From positions 2,425,501 through 2,489,500 of the forward strand of contig OZ022498.1 of assembly GCA_963989385.1 (NCBI GenBank): 64,000 bases of DNA. The letters run 5' to 3'. The position numbers and the translations under genes were made by a program. This stretch comes from Ctena decussata. Taxonomy: Eukaryota > Mollusca > Bivalvia > Lucinida > Lucinidae. Shown here in pieces: positions 45,031 through 55,456 of this stretch (position 1 is the first letter of the stretch; each line of letters starts with the position of its first letter). The notes below the pieces were generated by a model, which saw nothing but the letters and a program-made list of their open reading frames with translations, did no database searches and was not told where the DNA came from.

Positions 45031-46465
45031 ACCGCAAGGCAGTACAAGTGTATATATACCTAATTACCTACACCCTGTGACATTAAATACACAAGTAATT
45101 CAGTAAGTGGAGTCATGGAAGGAGTACACCAACATATAATAAATGATATGTAGCTTGACTAACCTGCAAATATATTACAACAATATATTTAATGAGCGTC
45201 AAAGTACCACAGTACACAATATGTATAATGTCATAGATGACTATATGGCAAGTGCACCGAAGCATTACACATGGATGAGCTTGTAGCATAAAAAACACAC
45301 TGGTCATCCGACTACAACTACCTAAATGTACTGCGGAGCAATGAAGTATCTGAAATATGGGATATGGGATATGGGATCATATTGGGAAATAAAGAATAAT
45401 AAACAACAAAATACTGTTTGTTGTTTTATTTCACCCTGTGACAAGAGATAGAAAGAATGATGTGTATCTTTTTGTATTCCTTACGCTACAATGTGTATTT
45501 ATGTCGGCTTCAAGCCTTGAAGCAATGTAGTTTGCTTAATTGCTGAATAAAATTTGTTTGTTTGTTAAATTTCGTTTCACGGCTCCATGCTGCTACGACT
45601 CTGAAGACTTTAATTAGAATGCGAAACAACGTTTTCAAAAGCATTGATAGGCAGAGTGATGACATTAAACATGTTTTTCACACCTTCTGAAAACAGAGAA
45701 TTTAGTATGATTGACATGTTTATACAAGGGCTGACAACACATTTAGTTTTGTTGGTTTAAGATGCTATATGTGTACTAATTAAAGCAAATATCACTGTGT
45801 ATTTCCAAATTATGTAACAGCTAAATAATTGAATAAAATGAAATAACTAAAATAAAATAAAAGTGACAAAGGATATATGTGTTGTAACTATAGCACAAAA
45901 TTGCGATTTCTCTTAAAATAAAGGTAAAGTTATAAAAATAATTCAAACATGTGAAAGACTCATTTAACAGCAACTTTTAACCAGAAACTGGGAGAAAATT
46001 TGGCATTTTCGGTATTAATTAAAAACATAATTAATCTAAAAACCGGATTTTTTTTCTTTCCAATAATTCTAAAATCTTTGAAAAAAAACAGTTTCAAAAC
46101 ATCCAATTGATGATTTTTTAACAGTACTGCTGATTATTAATCAGTGACAAGCTGAAACTAAAAATCAACTACGCTGCACTATGGAAAAAGCAAGAACTTC
46201 CCTGTACGTACTCTATTTTCAGTTTATTATGTCGGAAAATAGATGTTTCAAAACTGCAGAACGTCAACACAGTATAAAAATGAATAAATATCAAACAGTA
46301 AACAACTTGAACAACAGTAATCTGAAGTCACTATATAATTATAAATATTTAAACAGTGCAGCATCAAAAAGCTTATAAATTTATATTGTTGTATCCAAAC
46401 GATGCCCCACGAGTGCAATGTAACGCGAAATCTCGCCAGGTAACGGGCCGCGAGACTAGGGGAGA
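45031..46465. other. AT-rich non-coding sequence
   Basis: No gene seen; frames are short and compositionally unremarkable. Confidence 0.4.
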
Positions 46466-46496
46466 TAACAATGTGAAAAAGGTCTATTGTGCAACC

Positions 46497-46590
46497 AGGA
46501 CAAGGTGAGACAGCATCGTTTAGAAGTCATCTGTGGTGCCCCAACGACCTTGTTAGGTTACGGGATAGAATAGAAGAGAATAGAAAATAT
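46497..46590 (+). mobile_element. RTE-like LINE, 3' stub
   Basis: About 90 bp matching the last coding bases and tail of 40071-42304 (GTGCCCCAACGACCTTGTTA ... GGGATAGAATAGA). A third, extremely truncated copy. Confidence 0.7.
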
Positions 46591-48762
46591 AACAATAATG
46601 CACTTGCGCAGTAAAATTTAGTTTGAAAAGTTATTATCTCTCTCTCTCTCTTTTTTTTTTTTTTTTTTTTTTTGACAATTTAAGTAAATGATTTGAAAAT
46701 ATTATTTCGAAATGGTTAATAGAATGATTAAAATTGCGACTGAATTTATTAAGACACGTTTTTGTCATTCAAGGAAATAGCAGTCGTCATGCTAGGAATG
46801 TAATATATGTTTTGATGCACTGGGAAGCTTTCAGGCTCCAAATACCGTATTAATTCTAATAAACGCCCCTGTGCTAATAAATGCCCCCCTGCCTCTTTTC
46901 CAAAAATATGTCATATCAACTTGCATGAATTCCTGCCTACTTCTCTGGATGTGGTAGCACATGGGGTCTACTCTTAAAGGAAAGAATTTGCTCCTACAGC
47001 AACAAATTCTTTGCTTTACGAGTTGATCCCTACTGAAAAAGGAGGCAAAAATAGTAGAGATGTTTCTGTCCTGCAAGATCACCCATTCACCTTAATACTG
47101 TTCATTAGAGGTATTAGGCAACTGATTCACTCCTATTTATGCTCTAATTAACGTCCCCAATCCCCTTTCATAAATAGCCCCGGGGAATTCAACTGGATTA
47201 ATACGGTATACTTATTCTGGCTACTGTGCTTGTGTATTCGTGACAGGGGCACGGTGAACCAAACTGAGACAACGGCTTTCATTTCCTCATTGTGTTCCAC
47301 GTGCACTTACGAGTATCATTTACATCTTTATTTAAGCCAAATTCAAAGGCTTTATTTTCGCATAACACACTTATTTGTCTTGACGCCCCATCATTATTTT
47401 TTCTACAACCCACAGTATTGAAACATTACTCTGACTTAAATGTCATTTTGATAACATGACATCACATTCCCGACGTCAATGGTTTATGGTTGTATCCAAT
47501 TAAATCTGGCACTTCAGTTTTAGCACCACATGATGTGGTGAAATGTTTTCGTTCGTGAAAATGACGCAATGACATCAATACAAGATTGACGTCAATAGTA
47601 GGCTTACATTTAAATATGGCGGGATGGTGAAATTTCTTGCTTAAGCTGAATGTTGACTTTTGTTGATGAATTAAACTAAGAAAAGATATTCTATGTTTGA
47701 GATTATATGAAATCAAAAAGAAGAAAAAAAGAAAAAAGAAACTAGCGATTAAGAGTATTTTCTCAGTACAAATTAATTACGATTTAAACTAAACCAAATT
47801 TCAGGAGATGATTGTATAAGTGGTTAACGCTTGATATCAGATCCTGTTTTCCAATATATTTCTTGTAAATAATATGTGTGTAAATGAGTTGAAAAATAAA
47901 ATATTGTTTAAACCAAATTATGTAACCTGTATGTTTTATGGGTTAATATTTGGTCGACCGTAATACCCAAAAGAAGTTTTGCATCACCATACAATTATTT
48001 TCCTATATACATAATATAAACTGATTAGTGGTATTTTCTTCTCATATCAGCATCAGAAAAATGCTTTACACCCAAACGGGCGACAAAACGTTAAAAAAAA
48101 ACAAGACCTTTGCTGCCCAAACGAGCAACAGAAAACTGTTTTTCGTCCGAAAGGGAAACAAAACATTGAACAAAACACTTTCTGTAAAAACTCATTTTTA
48201 AACTGTCATAACTTTTTTTTAAAGGTGATTTAAATTTTTTTGAACGGACAAGTTTCAGAATGTCTATTCTTCTTTATTTTCCTGCTGTTTGCTTTTCATA
48301 TGTATTAAGATCTTTTGCACTGACCAGTTTAATGAATAATGCCTCAAAAATGGCGATTTTATTTCCCGATCGGGCAACGGTTACTAAATATAGTAATATT
48401 TGGCTGTAAAACATTTGAAAGTGTTGTGTTGCCCGATCGGGCAATTTCTCTTACAGTAATTCTTAACACAGTGCGCCTATAGAAGCAATGGAAAGTTTCC
48501 GTGTTATATTCTGCAACAGTTCTCTGTCTCGGAGCCCGTGAGTCTAATTGCTGACGTCACTTGCATTGCTGACATAATTTTGTGACGTTTTGAGACGTTA
48601 GACGGTGTAACGTCTCTTTTTCTTTCTAAAATCGCCATAAAACTGTACATTTACCTTAGATACAGTTAAGAATATTGGCGGAAGCATGAACGCGCTGGCA
48701 GGAAGGTTGGAAGATTTTGAATGAAAGGAATACTTTTTCAGCGTTTTGAGCGTTAGAATCAA
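46591..48762. other. Intergenic; simple repeats and one dispersed repeat
   Basis: (TC)n plus T22 at 46638-46673. 46965-47060 carries the dispersed 'AGGAAAGAATTTGCTCCT ... AACAAATTCTTTGC' repeat also seen near 3765-3860, 5430-5520, 57665-57770 and 60845-60950. 48545-48640 has CRE-like TGACGTCA and several ACGTC/GACGTT motifs. No supported gene. Confidence 0.4.
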
Positions 48763-48929
48763 AATAGTTCAGCTCTAGCATTGAATTGTTGAGTAATAAT
48801 TCACTGTTTGTCGGTCAGTTGTAAGTAGATATATCACTAGCGCTCCGCGCTCGTGATATGATCTACGTTACAACTGACCTTCAAACAGTGAATTATTACT
48901 GAACAATTCAATGCTAGAGCTGATCTATT
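48763..48929. mobile_element. Long palindrome, MITE-like
   Basis: CAGCTCTAGCATTGAATTGTT and CAATTCAATGCTAGAGCTG are the outer arms; TAATAATTCACTGTTTG and CAAACAGTGAATTATTA continue the stem, with CGGTCAGTTGTAA / TTACAACTGACC inside. Almost the whole 167 bp can pair with itself. Confidence 0.75.
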
Positions 48930-48938
48930 TCTTAAAGA

Positions 48939-49020
48939 TAAGGGATGACGTAATCTTTTCAGTTCGCAGTGATCTTCCATTTGAGATCACTGCGAACTGA
49001 AAAGACTATGTTATCCCTTA
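48939..49020. mobile_element. Second, adjacent palindrome
   Basis: TAAGGGATGACGTAATCTTT and TCAGTTCGCAGTGATC face GATCACTGCGAACTGA and TATGTTATCCCTTA around a 10-base loop. Starts 10 bp after the previous palindrome. Confidence 0.75.
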
Positions 49021-49425
49021 TACACACACACGCCGCCCCCCATGTCAATTTCTATAATGTTATACCCTTCAATATCTATTTCCAGTATGTGACTGAAGAA
49101 TCATGCGAAGACTCTGTGGCTGAAATTACTGCTGCTCTGGACCGCATTGCTATTAGTTTCAGTTCAGATATTTTGGCAGCAATGAGCGTGCAGTTAAATG
49201 TAAAAAGTGTGGTCCCTTTCTAGTAAAACATTCAAAGTGTTCTTTGTCTGTCATAGATGGCAGCTTGGTTGATGCAGTGACCTAAATAGGTCACTGGTTG
49301 ATGAGATTTCAGGTTCTGAATTTTCTTCTAAAATTTGAGTCTATATATGTAGGTACAATGTACACAGAAAACCTGCAGTGAACCCTATTTCAAATTTATG
49401 TACATTTCAAAGGCTTTTTTTTATT

Positions 49426-49430
<5 letters not shown>

Positions 49431-49470
<40 letters not shown>
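49431..49470. repeat. (CT)n microsatellite
   Basis: About 20 CT/TC dinucleotides. Confidence 0.9.
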
Positions 49471-49473
<3 letters not shown>

Positions 49474-49978
49474 CTGAAACAATCATTTTCTGATCATTAC
49501 CTCAGGTGTGGTGGGTAGCTAAATTTAGAATTTAGCTCAAAGGGATAACAAACTTTCGGGGTGGGCCATTAAAACTATTTAAAAGAAGCAGATCAGAGGT
49601 ATGCTAAAACACATGCTTCTGGTCTGGACCGATAATCTAAATAAGGGCCTTAACCTCCTCAGCGGTTTTGACAGCAACCGAAGAGGGGAGACTATTCCAC
49701 ATATAGGAATAGTCCTGGGAAGAATGAATTTTTCAGGGCATCACTATATGCAAGGTATCGAGTGTATTGTGAATAATGGGATGTCCTAGTTCTTCTCGAC
49801 TTTGGTGCTGGGGCCAAGTACTTAGCTTTCTCAAGTCATTGTATTAACGTATCAAATATGTGGAGCGGAATTGGTCCGATTCGGTAATTCGGGTCCTATC
49901 CGGTCCAATTTGTCCGATCCGGTGTACGATTTTCTACTTGATAAAAAATTTGAGGACCAGTCTAAAAGAATTTTGTGC

Positions 49979-50057
49979 TTCCTTTTCCGGTGTCAGTCAA
50001 CCCCTAGCCGATGCTACCTGAGTTCTGAAAACAGTTAAACGAGAATTTCTAACAATG
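49979..50057 (+). other. RPL5: Speculative RPL5 exon 1 (TOP-like start, ATG, donor)
   Basis: RPL5 exon 2 begins exactly with codon 2, so exon 1 must end with ATG. At 50055-50057 an ATG is followed at once by GTGAGG, a good donor, and about 75 bases upstream is CTTCCTTTTCCGG, resembling a terminal-oligopyrimidine start. Against it: another ATG with a five-codon frame lies at 50011-50013, unusual for a ribosomal-protein leader, and the LINE would then lie inside intron 1. Confidence 0.2.
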
Positions 50058-50785
50058 GTGAGGCAAAAGATCAGCTCATACATGTAGTAAAATTTAAGAT
50101 GTACCAACTGTACCCATATAGTAGAAAAATGTCGGATGACAAATAATTATGGAAGATTCTGATGGATTTTACTTGAATCGCTGGACGTGGTTGAAAACGG
50201 GCCACCTTGTTCCAAGAGTTACATTTCATTTAACAGTTTTACCTTGCAGTCTGTCTAGCTCTATCTCTCGATACTGATATCAGAGAGACCTAGAATGAGA
50301 TATAGTCCCATCGGTGGTAAAAGCGTCCAAACAAAAAACGTGAAATCCTCTAATCTGAAAACCTGTTAGTTTAGTTTAAACATATTTTATTGCCAAAAAC
50401 AACTGACAAATGGGTCGGACCACAAGTTCTAACAACATTAATTACGGTCCTCCCCATTTAATTACGGTCCTCCCCATGAAAACCTGTTGAACAGTCACTT
50501 GGTGTTAAAAAGTGGGTTGAACACCGGTGTTCCGTTGGACCTGGACGGATGCCTCTCAAAAAGACCTTAAAAGAGAAGTCTTTTTTCATACTTTTCCCTT
50601 GTGATCTTGCCTGAATTCCTAATCAGACAAGATCAAACCAACATCCTTTAGTTGTTGGTTTTTGTTATTTTGTGTATTTTGCTTCCGTTTTCTGTAAAAC
50701 TTTGTTGACACTTGTTCCCGCCATTCACTACATCCAGTGGGTGGGGTAATTTGTTGGATAACTGAACCCGTACGTAGCATTAAAT

Positions 50786-50999
50786 GAAACTTAGGGCAGA
50801 GTATTGACTAGCTCCTTGTAGTTGTCAGTGCTCTGTATTAAGTTCTTAAGTTCAGAATTAGGTGTTTAAAGAAAATTAGGGCAGAGTATCTGACTAGCTC
50901 TTTGTAACTGTCAGTGCTCTGTATTAAGTTCAGAATTAGGTGTTTAATGAAAATTAGGGCAGAGTATCTGACTAGCTCTTTGTAACTGTCAGTACTCTG
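50786..50999 (+). repeat. Tandem 5' monomers of the CR1-like LINE
   Basis: GAAAATTAGGGCAGAGTATC ... CTTTGTAACTGTCAGTGCTC repeated 2.6 times with periods of 85 and 78 bp, directly upstream of the first ORF. Resembles promoter monomers found at the 5' end of some LINEs. Confidence 0.7.
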
Positions 51000-51052
51000 T
51001 TGTCTCGAAAATTCAGAATCAGGATTGTTGCTGGTCTTGTTAACGGTAGGAA

Positions 51053-51292
51053 ATGTCTAAAATGCATGTCAGAAGACCCCCATTCTTGTTTCCAGTGGTG
51101 GTAGTAATTGGTTTTATTCTATGGAAATGGTCAAATCAAGGTTCAGACTCTCCGGACCCAAACTTGGAATGCAGAATTGGTAGCGAAGTGTCTGCGGACA
51201 GATCTTCGCAGTGTTTCACTATAATAAGGAAACTTGGAAATCGACGAACTTCAGAGAGGTTAAGGATGCTTTTCCTCATCAAAAGGCACTAA
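51053..51292 (+). CDS. Short N-terminal ORF of the CR1-like LINE
   Basis: 79 codons. After a basic start (MSKMHVRR) there is a hydrophobic segment, PPFLFPVVVVIGFILW, then a polar tail. It may act as a signal or anchor sequence, or be the broken N-terminus of the main ORF: the downstream frame is open from 51264, overlapping this one in another phase, and a single indel would join them. Not recognised as an RNA-binding ORF1. Confidence 0.5.
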   Translation: MSKMHVRRPPFLFPVVVVIGFILWKWSNQGSDSPDPNLECRIGSEVSADRSSQCFTIIRKLGNRRTSERLRMLFLIKRH

Positions 51293-53330
51293 CCTAGCTC
51301 TTTTGATTATCCTGGCTGGGGACATCGAAACAAACCCAGGTCCCAGGTCTAAGTGTGGTTTGTGCAAAAAAATGTGCAAATCATCAGACAAAATGATTGA
51401 ATGCATTGATTGCGAAAAACGCTTTCATGCAAAATGCTCAAATCTGGTAGATGATGAGCTGTTAGCGATTGAGACTGGCAGTAGTGATTGGTATTGTACA
51501 AACTGTAAGGCGGATTGCTGCCTGTGCAGTCGTGCGGTTCTCAATGGTCATAAGGCAGTTCAATGTGATGGTTGTGAACTGTGGCTTCACAATGAATGCT
51601 CTTTTATTTCGGACGCTGATTATGAAAATGTATTGACTTCTGGGTGCACATGGATTTGTCCAAAATGTGAATTTTTCAACTTCTCGGACTCCTTCTTCGA
51701 TGATCAGTTGAATCTAGTGACTGAGAATCGATTTAATCCACTGTCAAAGGATAAGAATGTTAGACTTTCACCAAATAGTTCAAATGAGTCAAATTTTAAT
51801 GGCAAGACTTTTGGCGGTTTGAAACTTGTTAGCTTGAACATAAACAGTATTAGGGGTAAGAAATTGGATTTATTAGCTTTCCTTGATGTCCACCAACCTC
51901 ATGTTGTGGCTATTCAGGAAACAAAAATTGACAGTTCAGTTGCAACTTCGGAGTTGTTCCCTGAAACATTCCCCTACAATGTATTCAGGAAGGACAGGAA
52001 CCTCCATGGTGGCGGAGTGATGCTTCTCATTCATAAGGACATTCCGCACATGCCCTTGTCAGAAATAGAAAACGACTCAGAATCAGTTTGGGTTAAAATT
52101 TTGGCAAACAAAACTTCCCATTATGTAGCAAGTTGGTATCGCCAACCTGGTGGCTCAAGTGAGGAATTTCAATTGTTTCGTGATCAGTTAGATCATATTA
52201 GGACAAAGCACAAGGGAAATAAGCTCCCCTCAGTTCATGTACTAGGGGATTTCAACTTCAAGGATATTGCTTGGCCAGACCGACTTAATAAGGCAGGATC
52301 AGTGTTAAGTCAGTCAGAGGGACAAATGTTGATTGATGTCATGAATGATCATGGTTTAGAACAACTGGTGAATTTCCCGACTCGGGAGAAAAACACTTTG
52401 GATTTAATTCTTACTTCGCTTCCTGGCCAGTTCCAAGAAATACATTCCCCAGACAAACTTAGTGATCATGATGTGATCTCAGGAACTTTGAAAATTTATA
52501 TCCCCCCCAAAAAGAAACCTCGGAGGAAAGTGTTTTTGTACAAAAAGGGAGACTTTGAATCAATGAGGAAAGAAGTGTCAGACTTCGCAAAACATAGGTA
52601 CTTCAATGGTTACTCGGACAATCGCTCGGTTCAGGAAAACTTTGACTTGATAACCTCCTTTATTCAGGAGTCTGCTGAAAAGCACATCCCCTCAAAAACC
52701 AGTAGGTCAACTTCTTCTGTTCCTTGGATAACCCCTGAGATAAGAAGAAAGATTCGTAGAAGAAATAAGACACATGCGAAGGCCAAAAAGACTGGCAGTA
52801 GCAAACTTAGGTCAAAATTTGAATCTTTGAGAAGGGAAATTAAAGCTGATGTGAAAAAGCAACATGATTTGTATGTCAATAACTTGGTTGGTGACATAAA
52901 GGCTAATCCCAGAGACTTCTACAGGTACATTAAAAGTCAAAAGAAAGATACTCAAGGTATCCCGCCCCTAAAGAAGAGAAATGGTGGTGGTGTTGCCGAA
53001 TCAGAGTTGGAACAGGCTGATGAATTTAACGGTCAGTTTTCGGACGTGTTTAATAAAAGTGAGCACACCCAAATCCCCCTTCTTAATCGCTCGGCTCCTT
53101 TCATGGAGGACATTCATGTTTTGGCAGAAGGTGTAACGAAACTTCTTAAGGGCTTGAACCCATCAAAAGCTTTAGGACCTGATGAATTGCATCCTAGAGT
53201 CTTAAAGGAACTAGCATCTGAATTAGGCCCAATATTTGCTCGTCTCTTCCAACAATCTATTGACACGGGTGAAATCCCCAAGGAATGGTCTCTTGCAAAT
53301 ATATGCCCGCTCTTCAAAAAAAGGAGATAG
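51264..53330 (+). CDS. CR1-like LINE ORF: 2A-like motif, twin PHD fingers, endonuclease, RT start
   Basis: Open from 51264. The 2A-like sequence LALLIILAGDIETNPGP lies at 51294-51344, matching the D-x-E-x-NPGP ribosome-skipping signature. Two C4HC3 PHD-type fingers follow (CGLCKKMC...CIDC...HAKC...WYCTNC, then CCLCSRAV...CDGC...HNEC...WICPKC). An APE endonuclease comes next (LKLVSLNINSIRGKK, AIQETKI, LGDFNFKDIAW, LSDHDVISG) and the RT begins (LNPSKALGPDELHPRVLKEL). It stops at 53328-53330 because of an extra A in an A7 run; the RT continues in the next frame. Confidence 0.85.
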   Translation, partial: GCFSSSKGTNLALLIILAGDIETNPGPRSKCGLCKKMCKSSDKMIECIDCEKRFHAKCSNLVDDELLAIETGSSDWYCTNCKADCCLCSRAVLNGHKAVQCDGCELWLHNECSFISDADYENVLTSGCTWICPKCEFFNFSDSFFDDQLNLVTENRFNPLSKDKNVRLSPNSSNESNFNGKTFGGLKLVSLNINSIRGKKLDLLAFLDVHQPHVVAIQETKIDSSVATSELFPETFPYNVFRKDRNLHGGGVMLLIHKDIPHMPLSEIENDSESVWVKILANKTSHYVASWYRQPGGSSEEFQLFRDQLDHIRTKHKGNKLPSVHVLGDFNFKDIAWPDRLNKAGSVLSQSEGQMLIDVMNDHGLEQLVNFPTREKNTLDLILTSLPGQFQEIHSPDKLSDHDVISGTLKIYIPPKKKPRRKVFLYKKGDFESMRKEVSDFAKHRYFNGYSDNRSVQENFDLITSFIQESAEKHIPSKTSRSTSSVPWITPEIRRKIRRRNKTHAKAKKTGSSKLRSKFESLRREIKADVKKQHDLYVNNLVGDIKANPRDFYRYIKSQKKDTQGIPPLKKRNGGGVAESELEQADEFNGQFSDVFNKSEHTQIPLLNRSAPFMEDIHVLAEGVTKLLKGLNPSKALGPDELHPRVLKELASELGPIFARLFQQSIDTGEIPKEWSLANICPLFKKRR

Positions 53331-55377
53331 GTCTTTGGCTTGCAATTACCGGCCGGTTTCTCTAACTTGTGTACCATGCAAGTTACTCGAACACATTGTC
53401 TGCTCTAATATTATGGCACATCTGGATGAACATAAACTTTTGTCAGACAGACAACATGCATTTCGGAAGAAACATAGTTGCGAAACTCAATTGATCACAG
53501 TTATAAATGACTGGGCTAAAATCTTGGATAAGGGTGGTCAGGTTGACACTTTTATCTTGGACTTCGAGAAAGCTTTTGACACTCCCCCTCATGAATTACT
53601 TAAATGTAAGCTATTCGGCTATGGTATTGGTGGGAAGACTCTGAAATGGATAGATTCTTTTCTCTGTTACAGGCAGCAGCGTGTGGTGGTAAATGGAGTT
53701 AAGTCGGATTGGGCCCCGGTTTTGTCAGGTGTTCCCCAGGGCACCGTGCTTGGACCACTGTTATTCTCGTTGTACATTAACAATATAATAGAAAATATTG
53801 ACTTGGAATTAAGACTTTTTGCTGACGACTGTGTTTGCTATCGTGTAATCAGAGATATTGAAGACACGGTGAAACTTCAGGAGGATATAGATCGTTTAGG
53901 TTGTTGGGCAAGGAGTTGGGGCATGAGATTTCAACCTGTCAAATGCAACATAATGCAAATTACAAGGAAACGGATCAAGAAGATCAATGCTTCCTACACC
54001 TTAGAGGGAACGGTCCTCAATAATGTAGAAACTATCAAGTATCTCGGCATAACCATTACCAATGATTTGAAATGGAACACTCATCAGTGTTCCCACTCAA
54101 ATTTTAAACTGAGGGTTTTTATACCCCCTATCTATAAAATTTGCGGGTATGAAGTAAAATTTACGGGTATGACTTTTTATCTCGAAAAAGTTATGGCCGA
54201 AATGGACATGGGCCGAAATGACCCGGAACGCATGGTCTGCTTCCTTTACAAACACTAAAGTGCCGATTTCGGATTTGTTTCCAATTGAAGCCTGAAAAAA
54301 CGAAGAAAACGGCTGTCATGCCTTTTTCCGGTCCTCGTTTTATCCAATATTAATCATTTGATGGATTCCTTTCCAAATGAAAAATAGAAAGTGCCGTTTC
54401 CAAACAGAAACAGCGAAAATAAACGCAAAAATACGGACAAATTCTGTCGGCCATTATGACAGTTCTAGTGCGCAACATGACCGCGCATATCATTGATATT
54501 CATGCAGCCGATTGGTGGTAGTGTTTTCCAATAATGAATTTGATTGGCCGTAGAACGGATGTGACGGACGTGAATGAAAGCATGGTATCTTACTACGGCC
54601 CGCATTTCAGATCAAAACAGCGACTTCTGACTCTCTTCTCGGCTACAAAAATCATCTGGCCTGGCAGACTCGCAATAGAATGAAGAAAAATGATGATTTT
54701 TTATATTTTTGAGAGAAACATATGCGTGTGAATGCACGTTCTTGCCCCAAAATTTATGCGTGATTAGAATGATTTCCGCGTGATTCACGCACAATTCTAC
54801 GTGAATGGGAACACTGACTCATGTCAGCAATATTTGCACAAAGGCTAATAGGACCCTCGGCTTCCTCAGACGTAACTTGGCAGCATGTCCACAAGATGTT
54901 AAAGAGTCAGCATACAGGGGACTGGTGCGTCCAGTCCTGGAGTATGGCAGTTCAGTTTGGGACCCTCAGAGTATACTTCTTCAAGATGAACTTGAGAAGG
55001 TGCAGAAAAGGGCAGCTAGATTTGTAACGGGAAATTACACATATGAAACTGGGAGTATGACTGGCATTCTGGAGAAACTTAAGTGGGAATCCCTAAAAAA
55101 GAGAAGGAAAGATAGTAGACTCATAATGCTGTACAAAGGTCTGAGGGGTGCAGCCAGTATACCCATAAATGACCTTGTTCCCCCAAGTAGGCGTACCAGG
55201 AATCATCATTCCCTGGCATTTCAAACCCCATTGGCTGGGACTGACATTTACAAGTCCAGTTTCTTCCCCCAGACTATTAGAGATTGGAATTCCCTGGAAG
55301 ATTCACTTATTTCTGCTGCTGAGGGTGCAGAGGATTCAGTTACTAAGTTTACTTCTCTTATAAGGGCTAGGGACTAG
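53326..55377 (+). pseudogene. CR1-like LINE RT continuation, interrupted by insertion
   Basis: After the slip, RT motifs continue: NYRPVSLTCVPCKLLEHIV, HAFRKKHSCETQLI, LDFEKAFDTPPHE, SGVPQGTVLGPLLFSLYINN and FADDCVCY. Reading stays open to the insertion at 54085. Beyond it, from 54817, the thumb and C-terminal region resume in frame (VSNICTKANRTLGFLRRNLA, SVWDPQ, KVQKRAARFV) to the stop at 55375-55377. Apart from the A-run slip and the insertion, the RT is intact. Confidence 0.82.
54085..54816 (+). mobile_element. hAT-like non-autonomous element nested in the LINE
   Basis: 732 bp with inverted ends CAGTGTTCCCACTCA and TGAATGGGAACACTG, flanked by ACTCAT on both sides (54079-54084, 54817-54822). 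CAGTGTTCCC-type termini are hAT-like; hAT duplications are usually 8 bp, with 5-6 bp variants known. Removing the element and one ACTCAT restores the LINE reading frame exactly. No transposase. Confidence 0.75.
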
Positions 55378-55456
55378 CTTCCCTGATTCACAGGTCCTGG
55401 TGAATGATTGTCCTTGGACGTATCACCAGTAAACTATTCTGATTCTGATTCTGATG

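Larger units (their letters stand above)
42866..46489. mobile_element. Possible TIR-bounded element holding the second RTE copy
   Basis: AATAGACCTTTTTCACATTGT at 42866-42886 recurs as its exact reverse complement at 46469-46489. Further inward, GGTAACGCG / CGCG...GGTAACGGG and CGAGACT motifs are also mirrored. No transposase frame is seen between them and no target duplication is clear. Confidence 0.4.
49021..50785. other. Intergenic or RPL5 upstream sequence
   Basis: Apart from the (CT)n tract and the speculative exon above, no recognisable gene. Two ATTACGGTCCTCCCCAT copies at 50441-50476. Confidence 0.4.
50786..55456 (+). mobile_element. Nearly full-length CR1-like LINE with 5' monomers, 2A motif and PHD fingers
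   Basis: 5' end: three tandem monomers (50786-50870, 50871-50948, 50949-50999 partial). Then a short hydrophobic ORF, the 2A-like/PHD/endonuclease/RT frame, a stop at 55375-55377, a short 3' UTR and an (ATTCTG)n tail at 55434-55456. An (ATTCTG)-type 3' microsatellite is characteristic of CR1-type LINEs. It is interrupted by one frameshift at 53318-53325 and by a 732-bp insertion at 54085-54816. Confidence 0.8.

Noticed and set aside
47230..47421. Reading frame beginning with MCIRDR, a string often produced by transposase-adapter contamination
   Set aside because: The DNA here is TTGTGTATTCGTGACAGG, which differs from the adapter sequence, so this is coincidence and not contamination.
47462..47716. 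84-codon minus-strand frame
   Set aside because: No family resemblance, no splice or composition support, in AT-rich intergenic DNA.
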